A stretch of DNA of 64,000 nucleotides from NCBI GenBank assembly GCA_017592665.1, contig JAGFNW010000021.1, positions 117,986 to 181,985 of the forward strand. The letters are read 5' to 3'. Below the pieces are notes generated by a model. That model was not told where the DNA came from and made no database searches. It worked only from the letters and a program-made list of their open reading frames with translations. This DNA comes from Streptosporangiaceae bacterium NEAU-GS5. GTDB lineage: Bacteria; Actinomycetota; Actinomycetes; Streptosporangiales; Streptosporangiaceae. A program made the position numbers and the translations under genes. Below, piece after piece: positions 1-8,197 of this stretch; the first letter of the stretch is position 1; each line of letters starts with the position of its first letter.

Positions 1-1
1 G

Positions 2-244
2 TCGGGCGGCGAACGGCTGCGCGCCACACTGGCCTGCGTCCTCTACGCCGAACCGGCTCCTCTGCTCCTGCTGCTCGACGAGCCCACCAACAACCTCGAC
101 CTGGTCAGTGTGGGGCGGCTGGAGAGCGCGCTCGGAGCGTACGAGGGGGCGTTCGTCGTGGTCAGCCACGACGAACGGTTCCTCAAGGAGATCGGGGTGG
201 ACCGCCGGCTCGAGCTGTCCGGAGGCCGTCTCCTGGAGACCTGA
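2..244 (+). CDS. ABC-F type ATPase, C-terminal fragment (runs off the left edge)
   Basis: Only the last 80 residues are in the window. They hold the end of a nucleotide-binding domain: the signature SGGERLR at the very edge, Walker B LLLLLDEPTNNLD with its catalytic Glu, and the switch His in VVVSHDERFL. DEPTNNLD and a short tail after the H-loop are typical of ABC-F proteins, soluble ATPases that act on the ribosome (translation factors or antibiotic target protection) and have no membrane domain. The tail holds no further domain. The subfamily cannot be decided without the rest. The gene is convergent with the methyltransferase that follows, with 7 bp between stops. Confidence 0.85.
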   Translation, partial: SGGERLRATLACVLYAEPAPLLLLLDEPTNNLDLVSVGRLESALGAYEGAFVVVSHDERFLKEIGVDRRLELSGGRLLET

Positions 245-251
245 GCGCCGC

Positions 252-1073
252 TCAGCGGTCGGCGGTGATGACCACCACCGCGTTCGAGGCCACGAGATCC
301 ACGTCGGCGGGCAGCGACCGCCCGTACTCCTCGGCGAGGGCGGGCAGCCGAAATAGCCTGGCTTGCCAGCCGTGGCCGGTCAGCCAATCCGCAGGGCTGT
401 CCGCGGTGGGCATGAGCTGGGCGCCCACCTGCCGCACCACCTCAGACACCGCGCGCATCCCTGGCCGCTCGGCCGCCGTCGTCTCGAGGTGGTCGAACAC
501 CGCCCGGCTGCCGGGCGCCGACAGCTCGGTCACTGTGGCCAGCAACCGCTCACCGTCCGCGCGCTGAAGATAAGGCAGCAGCCCCTCGGCCAGCCACGCG
601 GTCGGTGCACCCGGGTCGAACCCGGCATCGATCAGCGGCTGCGCCCACTGCCCGCGCAGGTCCACCGCCACGACCACCCGCACGCACCGGGCCACCGCCT
701 CGACCGACGCCAGCACCGGCTCCTTGAACGCGAACATCTCCGGCAGGTCGAGCTCGAACAACCGCACACCACTCGGCCAGTCCAGCCGGAACGCGCGGCA
801 GTCCAGGCCCGCGGCCGGCAGAACGATCTGCCTGATCCCGGCACCGCAGGCCGCCCGCGCCTGATCATCGAAGAAGCGGGCCCGGACGGCCAGGAACTCG
901 CTCGTGCCAGGCGGTCCGGCCGTCTGCGGCACTATGCCGCCACCTGCGGCCGAGACGAACGCGGCGGCGAGCCGATCGTCGAACAGCCGATCGGCCCGCT
1001 CGCTCTCAGCGGCCCGCATCCCGGCCACCCACACCGCCGTACGGCTGACTCCCGGCAATTCCTCGCCACCCAT
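252..1073 (-). CDS. SAM-dependent methyltransferase, LCM/TIGR00027-like family
   Basis: The protein has 273 residues. The N-terminal pattern RTAVWVAGMRAAESERADRL followed by a disordered Gly-rich stretch, then QIVLPAAGLDCRAFRLDWP (a variant of the SAM-binding GAGLDTRAFRL motif) and VAVDLRGQW, is characteristic of the putative O-methyltransferase family related to leucine carboxyl methyltransferase (PF04072), which is much expanded in actinobacteria. The substrate is unknown for most members and cannot be read here. It is divergent from the next gene, with only 56 bp between the starts, so they may share control. Family call is firm; function is open. Confidence 0.85.
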   Translation of the reverse strand: MGGEELPGVSRTAVWVAGMRAAESERADRLFDDRLAAAFVSAAGGGIVPQTAGPPGTSEFLAVRARFFDDQARAACGAGIRQIVLPAAGLDCRAFRLDWPSGVRLFELDLPEMFAFKEPVLASVEAVARCVRVVVAVDLRGQWAQPLIDAGFDPGAPTAWLAEGLLPYLQRADGERLLATVTELSAPGSRAVFDHLETTAAERPGMRAVSEVVRQVGAQLMPTADSPADWLTGHGWQARLFRLPALAEEYGRSLPADVDLVASNAVVVITADR

Positions 1074-1129
1074 ACCCGACTTTGTATCAACTACGGTGAG
1101 AGTTCATCCCGGATCCCTGGCGGAGACAT

Positions 1130-1723
1130 ATGTCAGCAGTCGGCGAAGCATTCCTCGCAGCCTTCGGCAAGCCCGATCCGGCGGCGCCGAACGGGATCGC
1201 CTTCTACCAGTGGAAGTCCCTGTACACCGAGATAGGCGCCGGCTGGTTCAAGGGCGGTTTCCTCTACCTGTTCGGCGACGGCATGGCGTTTCTCACCGAG
1301 TGTCTCGACGCGTGGCCGTTTCTCGTCCCGCCGTGTGACGACCGCATCATCGTCGGCCGGAACGCGTACGGCGCGATACTCGTGCTCGAGCATGCCCACA
1401 CGCCCGAGCAGGAACAGCTTTACGTGCTTGATCCGTTCACCGTGACCTACGAGACCCGGCCGAACCTGCTGTTCCGGAACCTGATCGGCCGCTGGCTGCC
1501 GCAGGGTCTGCTCACGGACTTCCTCGACGATCGCGCCTACCGGCAGTGGCTCGCCGCGAACGAGGTCGACACCGTCGATCTCGACGAGGTGCTCGGCATC
1601 AAGATCCCGCAGGCGCTCGGCGGCGAGCTCGTCACCGGCAACATGCAGCTCGGCGACATCGTCGACTACTACCGCACCACGGCGCCGATCTACGCCGAAG
1701 CGTTCGCGACCCCGCCGGCTTAG
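1130..1723 (+). CDS. GAD-like/DUF1851 (Tdi1-type) domain protein
   Basis: The protein has 197 residues and no signal peptide or membrane segment. The N-terminal half (YQWKSLYTEIGAGWFKGGFLYLFG) resembles the GAD-like domain. The C-terminal half, with VLGIKIPQALGGEL near residue 160 and GDIVDYYRTTAPIY near the end, matches DUF1851, now named after the immunity protein Tdi1. The pair is common as stand-alone cytoplasmic proteins in genomes with polymorphic toxins, where some members are immunity proteins. No toxin gene is adjacent, so an immunity role here is only inference. The ATG is preceded by GGAG at 1122. Confidence 0.65.
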   Translation: MSAVGEAFLAAFGKPDPAAPNGIAFYQWKSLYTEIGAGWFKGGFLYLFGDGMAFLTECLDAWPFLVPPCDDRIIVGRNAYGAILVLEHAHTPEQEQLYVLDPFTVTYETRPNLLFRNLIGRWLPQGLLTDFLDDRAYRQWLAANEVDTVDLDEVLGIKIPQALGGELVTGNMQLGDIVDYYRTTAPIYAEAFATPPA

Positions 1724-1735
1724 GCGCGGCGCGGC

Positions 1736-2308
1736 TCAGCGACGGACGCGATAGCGGATGTGGGTGGCCTCCGGGGTGTCGATCACCCGGACGATCTCCA
1801 ACTCGATCTCCGACGGCAGGACGTCGAACAGCCGGCGCCCCCGGCCGAGCAGCACCGGAATCTGATGGATCTGCAGCTCATCCAGCACCCCTGCGGCCAG
1901 CGCCCGTTGCGCCGTGTACGCTCCGCGCACCTGCACGTCCCGATCGCCGGCGGCGGCCTTCGCCTGCGCCATGGCGCTTTCGATCCCGTCGATCACGTAC
2001 GTCACCAATGGATAGCCCCATCGGGCGGCCGGGCCGGGCGGCCGGTGACTGGGCACGAAGATCGGGAGACCACCATGATCGCCGCCCCAGTGATCCATGA
2101 GTTCGGCGGTCCGCCGCCCCGCGAGAACCGCGCCGGCCGCGCTCCACTCGTCCAGGAATCGCCCGACCACCCCGGACGGCCGGCCGGACTCGTCTTTCAC
2201 GTCGTCCCACTTGTGCAGCCGTTCGCCATCCTCGCCGCCAAGGAAATCGTCGGGATCGGCGATGTACCCGTCGAGCGACATCGACATGTCGAGCACTGAT
2301 ATGGACAT
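1736..2308 (-). CDS. DHFR/RibD C-terminal domain reductase family protein
   Basis: The 190-residue protein begins MSISVLDMSMSLDGYIADPDD, the usual opening of RibD C-terminal/DHFR-like reductases, and has VLAGRRTAELMDHWGGDHGG, the nucleotide-binding stretch, and ELQIHQIPVLLGRGRRLFD near residue 145. Relatives reduce pteridines or riboflavin precursors with NADPH, but most stand-alone actinobacterial copies have no assigned substrate. It lies next to an AraC regulator on the same strand, 52 bp downstream of it, and could be co-transcribed with it. A second, distant paralogue lies at 57462-58028. Confidence 0.8.
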   Translation of the reverse strand: MSISVLDMSMSLDGYIADPDDFLGGEDGERLHKWDDVKDESGRPSGVVGRFLDEWSAAGAVLAGRRTAELMDHWGGDHGGLPIFVPSHRPPGPAARWGYPLVTYVIDGIESAMAQAKAAAGDRDVQVRGAYTAQRALAAGVLDELQIHQIPVLLGRGRRLFDVLPSEIELEIVRVIDTPEATHIRYRVRR

Positions 2309-2360
2309 TTCGATCTCCCGTGGTCTCGATCCGAAATCGGGTCCACGCTAAGGGAGCGGG

Positions 2361-3119
2361 TCAGTGGCCGGTCTTGTACAGAAGCGACAGGGGCTCGTCC
2401 AGATTCGGATGCCGCAACTCCGTAGCCGTACGGCCCACGAAGCGGGTGAGCGAGCGGGCGAGGTGCGGCTGGTCGTAATAGCCCAGCCGATGCACGATTT
2501 CCAGCGCCGGGACACCCTCGCCGAGCAGTAACACCGCCTGCCGGGCCCGCTCGATCTGGTGGATCGCCCCCTGGGTCAGCCCGGTCGCCGCCATGACCCG
2601 GCGCTGCACCGATCGGGCGCTCAGCCGCGGGGCGTCGTCGCCCGCGACGACATCGGTCACCAGCGGGTCGCGCACCAGGATGCCGGCGCCGACGAGCCGA
2701 TTTACAAAATCCTCGGCGTTGTCGAAACTCGGCAGCTCCCACTCCTCTCCGCGTAGGACGAGCGCGTCCGAGGTCACATGCGGGGCCAGTACGGCCGAGT
2801 CGACAAGGCGCGAGACCGGCAGGTGCGGCATGGCCGCCCCATGGGCGAAGACGATCCCGAAGGAGGACGCCTCCGGGGTGACCGTCACCGTCGACGGCCT
2901 GGTCTCCGGCCCGCGAACCGCGACGTGCACCTGGCCGCAATACGTCCAGACCGCCAGCTCCCAGTTGGCGCTCGCCACGGAGCGCATGCGCGTCGGCCTG
3001 GTGACGCCTTCGCTGCGGTAGACGCGCTCGATGTACGCCGAGTCCGACGGCCGGTTCTCGTTCTCTATCACCTGCGCCGGCTTGGCCGCACTCGGAGTGG
3101 ACGTGCGATCTCGCTCCAC
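2361..3119 (-). CDS. AraC-family transcriptional regulator
   Basis: The 252-residue protein has a C-terminal AraC-type double helix-turn-helix (about residues 155-245): SVQRRVMAATGLTQGAIHQIERAR in the first part and ALEIVHRLGYYDQPHLARSL TRFVGRT in the second, the latter being the diagnostic helix 6 region. The N-terminal part (TYCGQVHVAVRGPET, FGIVFAHGAAMPHLP) looks like the cupin-type sensor domain of regulators such as those of the DUF6597 group. It precedes the DHFR-like gene on the same strand, and that is the simplest target to propose. The ligand is unknown. Confidence 0.85.
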   Translation of the reverse strand: MERDRTSTPSAAKPAQVIENENRPSDSAYIERVYRSEGVTRPTRMRSVASANWELAVWTYCGQVHVAVRGPETRPSTVTVTPEASSFGIVFAHGAAMPHLPVSRLVDSAVLAPHVTSDALVLRGEEWELPSFDNAEDFVNRLVGAGILVRDPLVTDVVAGDDAPRLSARSVQRRVMAATGLTQGAIHQIERARQAVLLLGEGVPALEIVHRLGYYDQPHLARSLTRFVGRTATELRHPNLDEPLSLLYKTGH

Positions 3120-3166
3120 CTGATCACCTTAGTGCGGTCTCAAGCCGGTCGGCGGTGGCGCGTGTG

Positions 3167-4072
3167 TTACAGGCAGGGGACGAGTTGCCTGGTGGCGACG
3201 GCACCGACCTTGGACCAGGACAGGCCGCCGTCGTACTTCCAGACCGAGTCGCGTTGCGGTGAGGAAATGAATACAGAGCTGGGGGGGATCGCTACGTCCA
3301 TATTCGCGTCGGTGATCGGGAAAGGCGAGTCTGGCCTGATCATGATGATTGAGCCGTGGGTTGTGGCCAGCCTGCGCTCCTGGTCGAGGCCCATCGCGAA
3401 GGCGCCCCCGAACAGCGAGTCGAGAGAGACGCGAATGCCGCCGTCTGCGGGTATTTCTGGATCGAACACCCCCATGGCTGCGTTCCACCTGTACGGCTCA
3501 TGGACTGCGTCGAGCGCGAAGAGGTTCTGGCTGGTCACGGCGTAGGTGATGTCGCTGTCGTGCTCGTGATTGGCTCTGCCGAGGAAACGCCAGTTGAAGG
3601 GTGTGCCCAGGTATTGCGATATGCCTGTGCCGTCGGGAATGGTGGCGAACAGGCCGTAACCTCCGCCGTACAGCCGTGCTGCCGGGCCGCCGACCTGGGT
3701 CCAGGTGGTGCCGGAGCCGGTCCACTTCCACACCCCGCTGTGGTCTGAGGGAAGGGCGTAGATCGCGTCGTCGGTCACCGCCCAGGTGCCGCGCGGGCCG
3801 CCGATGTTCTGCCAGCTGAAGGGCGTGCCGGAGTAGCGTACGAGGTTGCCGAACGAAGTGGTGGCGAACAGGCCGAATCCGCCGCTGTACAGGCGGGTGA
3901 ACTGGCCGCCGATCCGGACCCAGGAGGCGCCGTCGTACCGATACACGGAAAGTGCGTCGGCGCTGAGCGCGCACACGGCCGAGGCCGTGTTGGCTTGCGC
4001 GGTCCCCGGAACCGCCAGCGCCTGCACGGCCATGGCGCCGGCCAGTGCGACCGCGGCAATACGTTTGATCAT
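3167..4072 (-). CDS. secreted beta-propeller (tachylectin-like) repeat protein
   Basis: The start chosen is the ATG at 4072, which has GAGGAG nine bases upstream; a longer reading from 4105 lacks such a site. The first 28 residues are a Sec signal peptide (basic start MIKR, hydrophobic core, AQA cleavage motif). The mature part has imperfect repeats of the form W..IGG...RLY.GG.GLFAT....Y.GTPF.W...G, seen twice (about residues 40-85 and 100-150) and more loosely later. Such repeats are found in tachylectin-2-like lectins and related propellers. Extracellular carbohydrate binding is plausible but unproven. It is divergent from the haem monooxygenase gene. Confidence 0.7.
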   Translation of the reverse strand: MIKRIAAVALAGAMAVQALAVPGTAQANTASAVCALSADALSVYRYDGASWVRIGGQFTRLYSGGFGLFATTSFGNLVRYSGTPFSWQNIGGPRGTWAVTDDAIYALPSDHSGVWKWTGSGTTWTQVGGPAARLYGGGYGLFATIPDGTGISQYLGTPFNWRFLGRANHEHDSDITYAVTSQNLFALDAVHEPYRWNAAMGVFDPEIPADGGIRVSLDSLFGGAFAMGLDQERRLATTHGSIIMIRPDSPFPITDANMDVAIPPSSVFISSPQRDSVWKYDGGLSWSKVGAVATRQLVPCL

Positions 4073-4237
4073 GGTGCTCCTCAGGAGACGGAAACCTCGG
4101 GCCATGGGTGGGAGACTGCGGCGTCATATCCGCAAGGGTGAAGATGACACCCTCGGCAAAAACGCGGCCAAGATCTGACTGAAATGGCGGCCACGCCGCC
4201 GCGGCCTGGCCGCCGGGCGGCCTGCGAGAATGGTGAG

Positions 4238-4573
4238 ATGACCATTGTCAAGATCAATGCCATCACTGTGGCGGGCGACAGCGGTGACGAACTGGCGCGT
4301 CGTTTCGCCGCGCGGGCCGGCGCCGTCGACGACCAGGACGGCTTCGAGGGCTTCGAGTTGCTCCGGCCCGTCGACGAGCGGACGACCTGGCTCGTCGTCA
4401 CCCGTTGGCGTGACGAGGAGGCATTCCAGGCGTGGGTCACCTCACCGGCGTTCGCGCACGGGCACCGCTCGGCAGCCGAGCGTGGGGGCGAGCCCGCGCC
4501 GCCGCCGGTCGGAGTGCACAGCGAGGTTTGGTCCTACGTTCCCGCCGGAGGGTCCAGCCCGGCCCGACCGTGA
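4238..4573 (+). CDS. MhuD/IsdG-like haem-degrading monooxygenase (ABM fold)
   Basis: The protein has 111 residues. From memory of Mycobacterium tuberculosis MhuD, the match is close over the first 80 residues: MTIVKINAI, FEGFELLRPV, VVTRW, EAFQAW and a following His. The three residues that matter in MhuD are kept: Asn7, Trp66 and a His at position 74 or 76 in AHGH. Family members open the haem ring in the cytoplasm to release iron. The ATG at 4238 is chosen over an upstream in-frame start because the protein then begins exactly as MhuD does. No haem uptake or siderophore gene is next to it. Confidence 0.85.
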   Translation: MTIVKINAITVAGDSGDELARRFAARAGAVDDQDGFEGFELLRPVDERTTWLVVTRWRDEEAFQAWVTSPAFAHGHRSAAERGGEPAPPPVGVHSEVWSYVPAGGSSPARP

Positions 4574-4583
4574 GCCGCTTCTT

Positions 4584-5348
4584 TCAGCGATCGCGCCGTA
4601 CGGCATCCGCGAGAAGCGACGACACGACCTGCTCGTGTACGCCTCGAGTGCCATTGACGTCCGGGTGCCACGTGCAGGCGATGTTGATCGCGGCGACCCG
4701 CCCGCTGTCGAGGACGGCGCGCGCGGCCCGGAGCACTGTGGGCACGTCCGGCCCATCAGGCGCCGGATATCGCAGTCCTGGCAGGAGAGCGGAGTCGACG
4801 ACGTCGAGGTCGACATTCACGAGCAGCGGCCCGTCCGGCAGGGTCTCCGCTGACAGGTCGATGACGGATGACCGCCGCACGGCCGCGGCCGCGAGATATT
4901 CCACCTCGGGAGGGTCGAGATCGCGGGCGTCGACGAGCAGCACGCGCTCCTCGGGCACCGCGCGAAAGCCCAGACGCTCGGCGATCAGCTCGGGACGGTA
5001 GCCGACGAGGAGCCGCAAGGCCATGCCGCCGAGGTAACCCGAGGTGGTCGTCTCAAGCGTCTGTACGTCGCCGTGCGCGTCGATCCAGACGATCGAGGGC
5101 TCGCGGCCTGCCCGCTGCAGCCCACACGCGATGCCCATCGATACGGTGCAGTCACCGGACACGACCACGGGCATCGACGGTTCCGCCTCGACTGCGCCGG
5201 CCACCGCCTCGTACAGCGCCGCCAGGCGAGACCAGACATCCGCATCGGGGAGTTCGACGTTGACGTCGGTGACGGACCCCGCAGAGGGCGGGACGTGGAG
5301 GTCGGGCAGCGATTCATCGAGATGGTAGGGAACGCGGATGATCGGCAC
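4584..5348 (-). CDS. arginase/agmatinase-fold family protein
   Basis: The 254-residue protein shows the ureohydrolase metal motifs: GDC at 65-67, WIDAHGD (Asp90, His92, Asp94) and VNVDLDVVD near 173-181. Ureohydrolases use a two-manganese centre to cleave guanidino groups, as in arginase, agmatinase and formiminoglutamase. The first motif is normally GDHS; here the metal-binding His is replaced by Cys67, so either the site is changed or the activity differs. The protein is shorter than typical arginases (about 300). It is convergent with the MhuD-like gene, with 10 bp between the stops. Substrate unknown. Confidence 0.75.
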   Translation of the reverse strand: MPIIRVPYHLDESLPDLHVPPSAGSVTDVNVELPDADVWSRLAALYEAVAGAVEAEPSMPVVVSGDCTVSMGIACGLQRAGREPSIVWIDAHGDVQTLETTTSGYLGGMALRLLVGYRPELIAERLGFRAVPEERVLLVDARDLDPPEVEYLAAAAVRRSSVIDLSAETLPDGPLLVNVDLDVVDSALLPGLRYPAPDGPDVPTVLRAARAVLDSGRVAAINIACTWHPDVNGTRGVHEQVVSSLLADAVRRDR

Positions 5349-5416
5349 AAAACGACGTTAACACCACGCGCTCCCGTCCAAATGCCGCAAGACCTGGCGC
5401 CCGGCGGAGAACCAGG

Positions 5417-5680
5417 TCAGTCGGTGACCCATTCGCCGCTGCGCCGTTTGTAGGCCTCGGCGCCTCCCCGGTCGATCGCCGCCTTCACGACAGCGAAGAT
5501 CGCTCCTTGCAGGGCGGCGGCCACCAGGACCTCACCCCAGCCGTATTCGGGAGAGGTCGCCTGCGGGGCGTCTTTCTGGCCGGAAGTCAATTTCCACACC
5601 TGCTTGAAGACCACGCTCGCGACGATGCCGCCGAGCATGCCGCTGAGCGCGCTCGCGCCCCTAACTGCGAGTTTGTTCAT
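5417..5680 (-). CDS. DUF4235 small membrane protein
   Basis: The 87-residue protein has two hydrophobic segments (about 8-28, containing GMLGGIVASVVFKQVWKL, and about 50-68, containing VLVAAALQGAIFAVVKA) and ends in a polar RRSGEWVTD tail. This is the standard layout of DUF4235, a small actinobacterial membrane family with no assigned role. The ATG at 5680 has no strong ribosome site. It lies upstream of the arginase-fold gene on the same strand with a 68-bp gap and may share its transcript. Confidence 0.75.
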   Translation of the reverse strand: MNKLAVRGASALSGMLGGIVASVVFKQVWKLTSGQKDAPQATSPEYGWGEVLVAAALQGAIFAVVKAAIDRGGAEAYKRRSGEWVTD

Positions 5681-5844
5681 GCCTTTGGGTACTGCCCCGG
5701 CACGCAGGACTATTCGGCCCCGGTGCCCTGGACCGTCAGCACGCCCTCATTGAGCCATCGCGCCGGAACTGGTCCCGTTTAGGTAAGCGCCGCGTTCACT
5801 TTTCCCTAATCCGGCTCTGAACTGCGGTTTTTTAGCCTGAAAGC

Positions 5845-6441
5845 ATGCATGTGCGCCTTGTGCCGGCGGTGGCCGCGGTAACGGTCCTGGCCGCGGCCTG
5901 CGCGACGGCCGCACCGGCAGAGGCTCCCGCCCCCGCAGGCCCCAGCGACGTATCCGCCGCCTCGCCGGCTCCTTCCACGGAGCCGACCGAGTCCAACCCG
6001 CCGGGCGACATTCCCGACAACACCGTCTTCATTGCTTACCGGCCTCCCGGCCAGCCGTACGAGATCAAGGTGCCTGAAGGCTGGGCCCGCACCAACCTGC
6101 CGACCGGGGCGCGTTTCACCGACAAGCTCAACAGCGTCCACGTGGAAGCGCTGGCCACGGCGGTGGCGCCGACCGAGGCGTCCATCCGCGCCGAGGTCCC
6201 GGCCGGCCAGGAGATCCGCAAGGTCGACACGGTGTCCCGCAAGGGAGGCAGCGCGGTCCGCGCCGTCTACCGGGCCAACAGCTCGCCCGACCCGGTCACC
6301 GGCAAGGTGATCCTCGACGAGGTGGAGCGGTACGAGTTCTACCGCGCCGGACACAAGGGCATCCTCGTCCTGACCGGACCCGTCGGCGCCGACAACGTCG
6401 ACCCGTGGCGGACGATCTCGGATTCGTTCACATGGAAATGA
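5845..6441 (+). CDS. putative lipoprotein
   Basis: The 198-residue product begins MHVRLVPAVAAVTVLAAAC; LAAAC is a lipobox, so the protein should be lipid-anchored at Cys19 outside the membrane. A Pro/Ala/Ser-rich linker follows (to about residue 55), then one compact domain (YEIKVPEGWARTNLPTGARFTDKLNSV..) that looks like the periplasmic lipoprotein folds of the LpqN/PsbP type, where PxGW is frequent. I do not recognise the exact family. It is single-gene in appearance, with no partner nearby. Confidence 0.7.
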   Translation: MHVRLVPAVAAVTVLAAACATAAPAEAPAPAGPSDVSAASPAPSTEPTESNPPGDIPDNTVFIAYRPPGQPYEIKVPEGWARTNLPTGARFTDKLNSVHVEALATAVAPTEASIRAEVPAGQEIRKVDTVSRKGGSAVRAVYRANSSPDPVTGKVILDEVERYEFYRAGHKGILVLTGPVGADNVDPWRTISDSFTWK

Positions 6442-6729
6442 TCGCCCGGGACGACCCGGCCTTACTGACCGCCACCACGGCCTGGGTCGCAGGACTCGGC
6501 TTGCTCGCCGCGTGTGGAGCCGCACCGGCCCCCGCGCTCCGCCCGGCGAGCGTCATGACGGCCCGGCGAGCAGCCGAACCTTCGCGCATTGTTACTCCCC
6601 TTGTGCCACGGGTTCGACCTCTGGCTGCTCGCCGGGTCCCTGATCGTGTTCTGGATCACCAGCAGGAACGGCTGTCGGCCGGTCCCGCCGCTCGCCACCG
6701 ACCGTCCTGCGCGACCTGTGAGGCTTCCC
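6442..6729. other. intergenic region, no convincing gene
   Basis: This 288-bp gap separates the lipoprotein from the membrane protein gene. A short reading frame on the plus strand contains a lipobox-like stretch (GLGLLAACGA near 6495) but has no ribosome site and no domain, and its start overlaps the lipoprotein stop region. I see no RNA gene or clear terminator. Confidence 0.4.
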
Positions 6730-8184
6730 ATGTCGATCGACACCGCGACCCTTCCGCCGCGATCGCCCGCGAGGATCCTCCAGCGGCCGGTGTGGCATCT
6801 CGCCCTCGGCGCGGTCGCGCTCGTCTACACCCTCGTGCAGCTCATCTTCACGTTGCGCGTCGGGCTGGGCTGGGATGAGACCGTCTATGTCAGTCAGGTG
6901 GCCACGGGTGTCCCCGCCGCGGAGTTCAGCGCGCCCCGGGCGCGTGGCGTGCCGCTGCTTGTCGCCCCGATCGCGATCTTCACTTCCTCGCCGGAAGCGA
7001 TCCGCGGCTATCTGAGCGTCTTGTCGGGCGCCGGTCTGTACCTGGCGTACCTGCCCTGGCTCAAGCTGCGGAACGGACCGCTGGTTCCGGTGGCGGCCGG
7101 GCTGTTCGCCGGGCTGTGGACCAGCCTGTTCTACGGCAACGAGGCGATGCCCAACCTGTGGGTCGCGCTCGCCGCGGTCGCCGGGACCGGGCTGTTCTTC
7201 CTGGCCGTACGGACGCCCGTCGCCGGGTTCGGCGTGTTGGGCGCGTACGCGCTTGCGGCTCTGGTCCGCCCAACCGATGCGCTGTGGGCGGCGGCGCCGC
7301 TTGTGGTGGCGGCCGTGAGCGTGCGGCGCTGGCGGCGCCCGGCCACGCTGGGCGGTGTGCTCGGCGGCCTGGCCATCGGCTGGGGCGCCTGGCTGATCGA
7401 GGCGGTGATGCATTTCGGAGGTCCGCTCGCCCGGCTGAGCGCGGCCGGGACCGACAACGAGACCGGCCTGCACTTCAGCCTGCCGCAGCATCTGCGCGCG
7501 CTCGACGGGCCGCTCTTGTGTCGCTACACCTCCCCGTGCGGCGGCTACCCGCTGCCGCACATCGCCTGGTTCGCCGCGGTTCCGCTGCTTGCCGCCCTCG
7601 GCCTGTGGGCGACCCGGCACGCGCCGCTCGCACTGGCGGCGGCCTGCGGTCTCGCGGTGGCCGCCGGCTACGTCTTCACGGTCGGCTACGCGGCGCCGCG
7701 CTTTCTGATGCCCGCCTACGCGCTGCTCTCGCTACCGGTCGCCGCCGGGGCCGGCTGGTTGTGGACGCAGGTCAGGCCGGTCGGAGCGGTGCTCATGGTG
7801 GCCGCCGCCGGCGCCTTTCTCCTCCTGCAGGCGATCACCTTGCAGCATCAGCTGACCGCCTCGGCGACGTCGCGCGCGGCCGACCCTGTCGTCGCCGACG
7901 CGCTCAGGTCCGCCGGCCTGACGTCGCCGTGCCTCGTATATGGCCATCACGCCGTCGAAGTCGGCTACCTCACGCATTGCTCGTCCAAGGGCGTGTTCAG
8001 CAAGTACGGCGGGAACAAACCACCGAAATCCATTTCCGTCGCCCAACGCCAGGGCGCCTGGATCGGGGTGATCACCAACCACAAGAAGCTCCCGGCCCGT
8101 TACCTGGCGACCTGGACCACGACCCCGATCGCCGTCCCCGGCGGCACGCACTGGTATCTGTATCGACCCCCGGCCCGCACGTGA
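6730..8184 (+). CDS. polytopic membrane protein, GT39/ArnT-like glycosyltransferase fold
   Basis: The protein has 484 residues from the ATG at 6730, which follows GAGG. The first segment ends with GLGWDETVYVSQVATG, where an acidic residue pair in the first extracellular loop (here D-E) is the catalytic-site feature of GT-C enzymes that use polyprenyl-phosphate sugars. About ten further hydrophobic segments follow and the last 110 residues form a soluble extracytoplasmic tail. A role in sugar transfer to lipid, wall or protein outside the membrane is inferred; the substrate is unknown. It is convergent with the MFS gene, with 13 bp between. Confidence 0.65.
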   Translation: MSIDTATLPPRSPARILQRPVWHLALGAVALVYTLVQLIFTLRVGLGWDETVYVSQVATGVPAAEFSAPRARGVPLLVAPIAIFTSSPEAIRGYLSVLSGAGLYLAYLPWLKLRNGPLVPVAAGLFAGLWTSLFYGNEAMPNLWVALAAVAGTGLFFLAVRTPVAGFGVLGAYALAALVRPTDALWAAAPLVVAAVSVRRWRRPATLGGVLGGLAIGWGAWLIEAVMHFGGPLARLSAAGTDNETGLHFSLPQHLRALDGPLLCRYTSPCGGYPLPHIAWFAAVPLLAALGLWATRHAPLALAAACGLAVAAGYVFTVGYAAPRFLMPAYALLSLPVAAGAGWLWTQVRPVGAVLMVAAAGAFLLLQAITLQHQLTASATSRAADPVVADALRSAGLTSPCLVYGHHAVEVGYLTHCSSKGVFSKYGGNKPPKSISVAQRQGAWIGVITNHKKLPARYLATWTTTPIAVPGGTHWYLYRPPART

Positions 8185-8197
8185 TTCCACGGTCGGC

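Noticed and set aside
6405..6878. Frame with a lipobox-like LLAAC after the lipoprotein gene
   Set aside because: Starts inside the previous gene, has no ribosome site and turns into Arg-rich noise overlapping the membrane protein gene.
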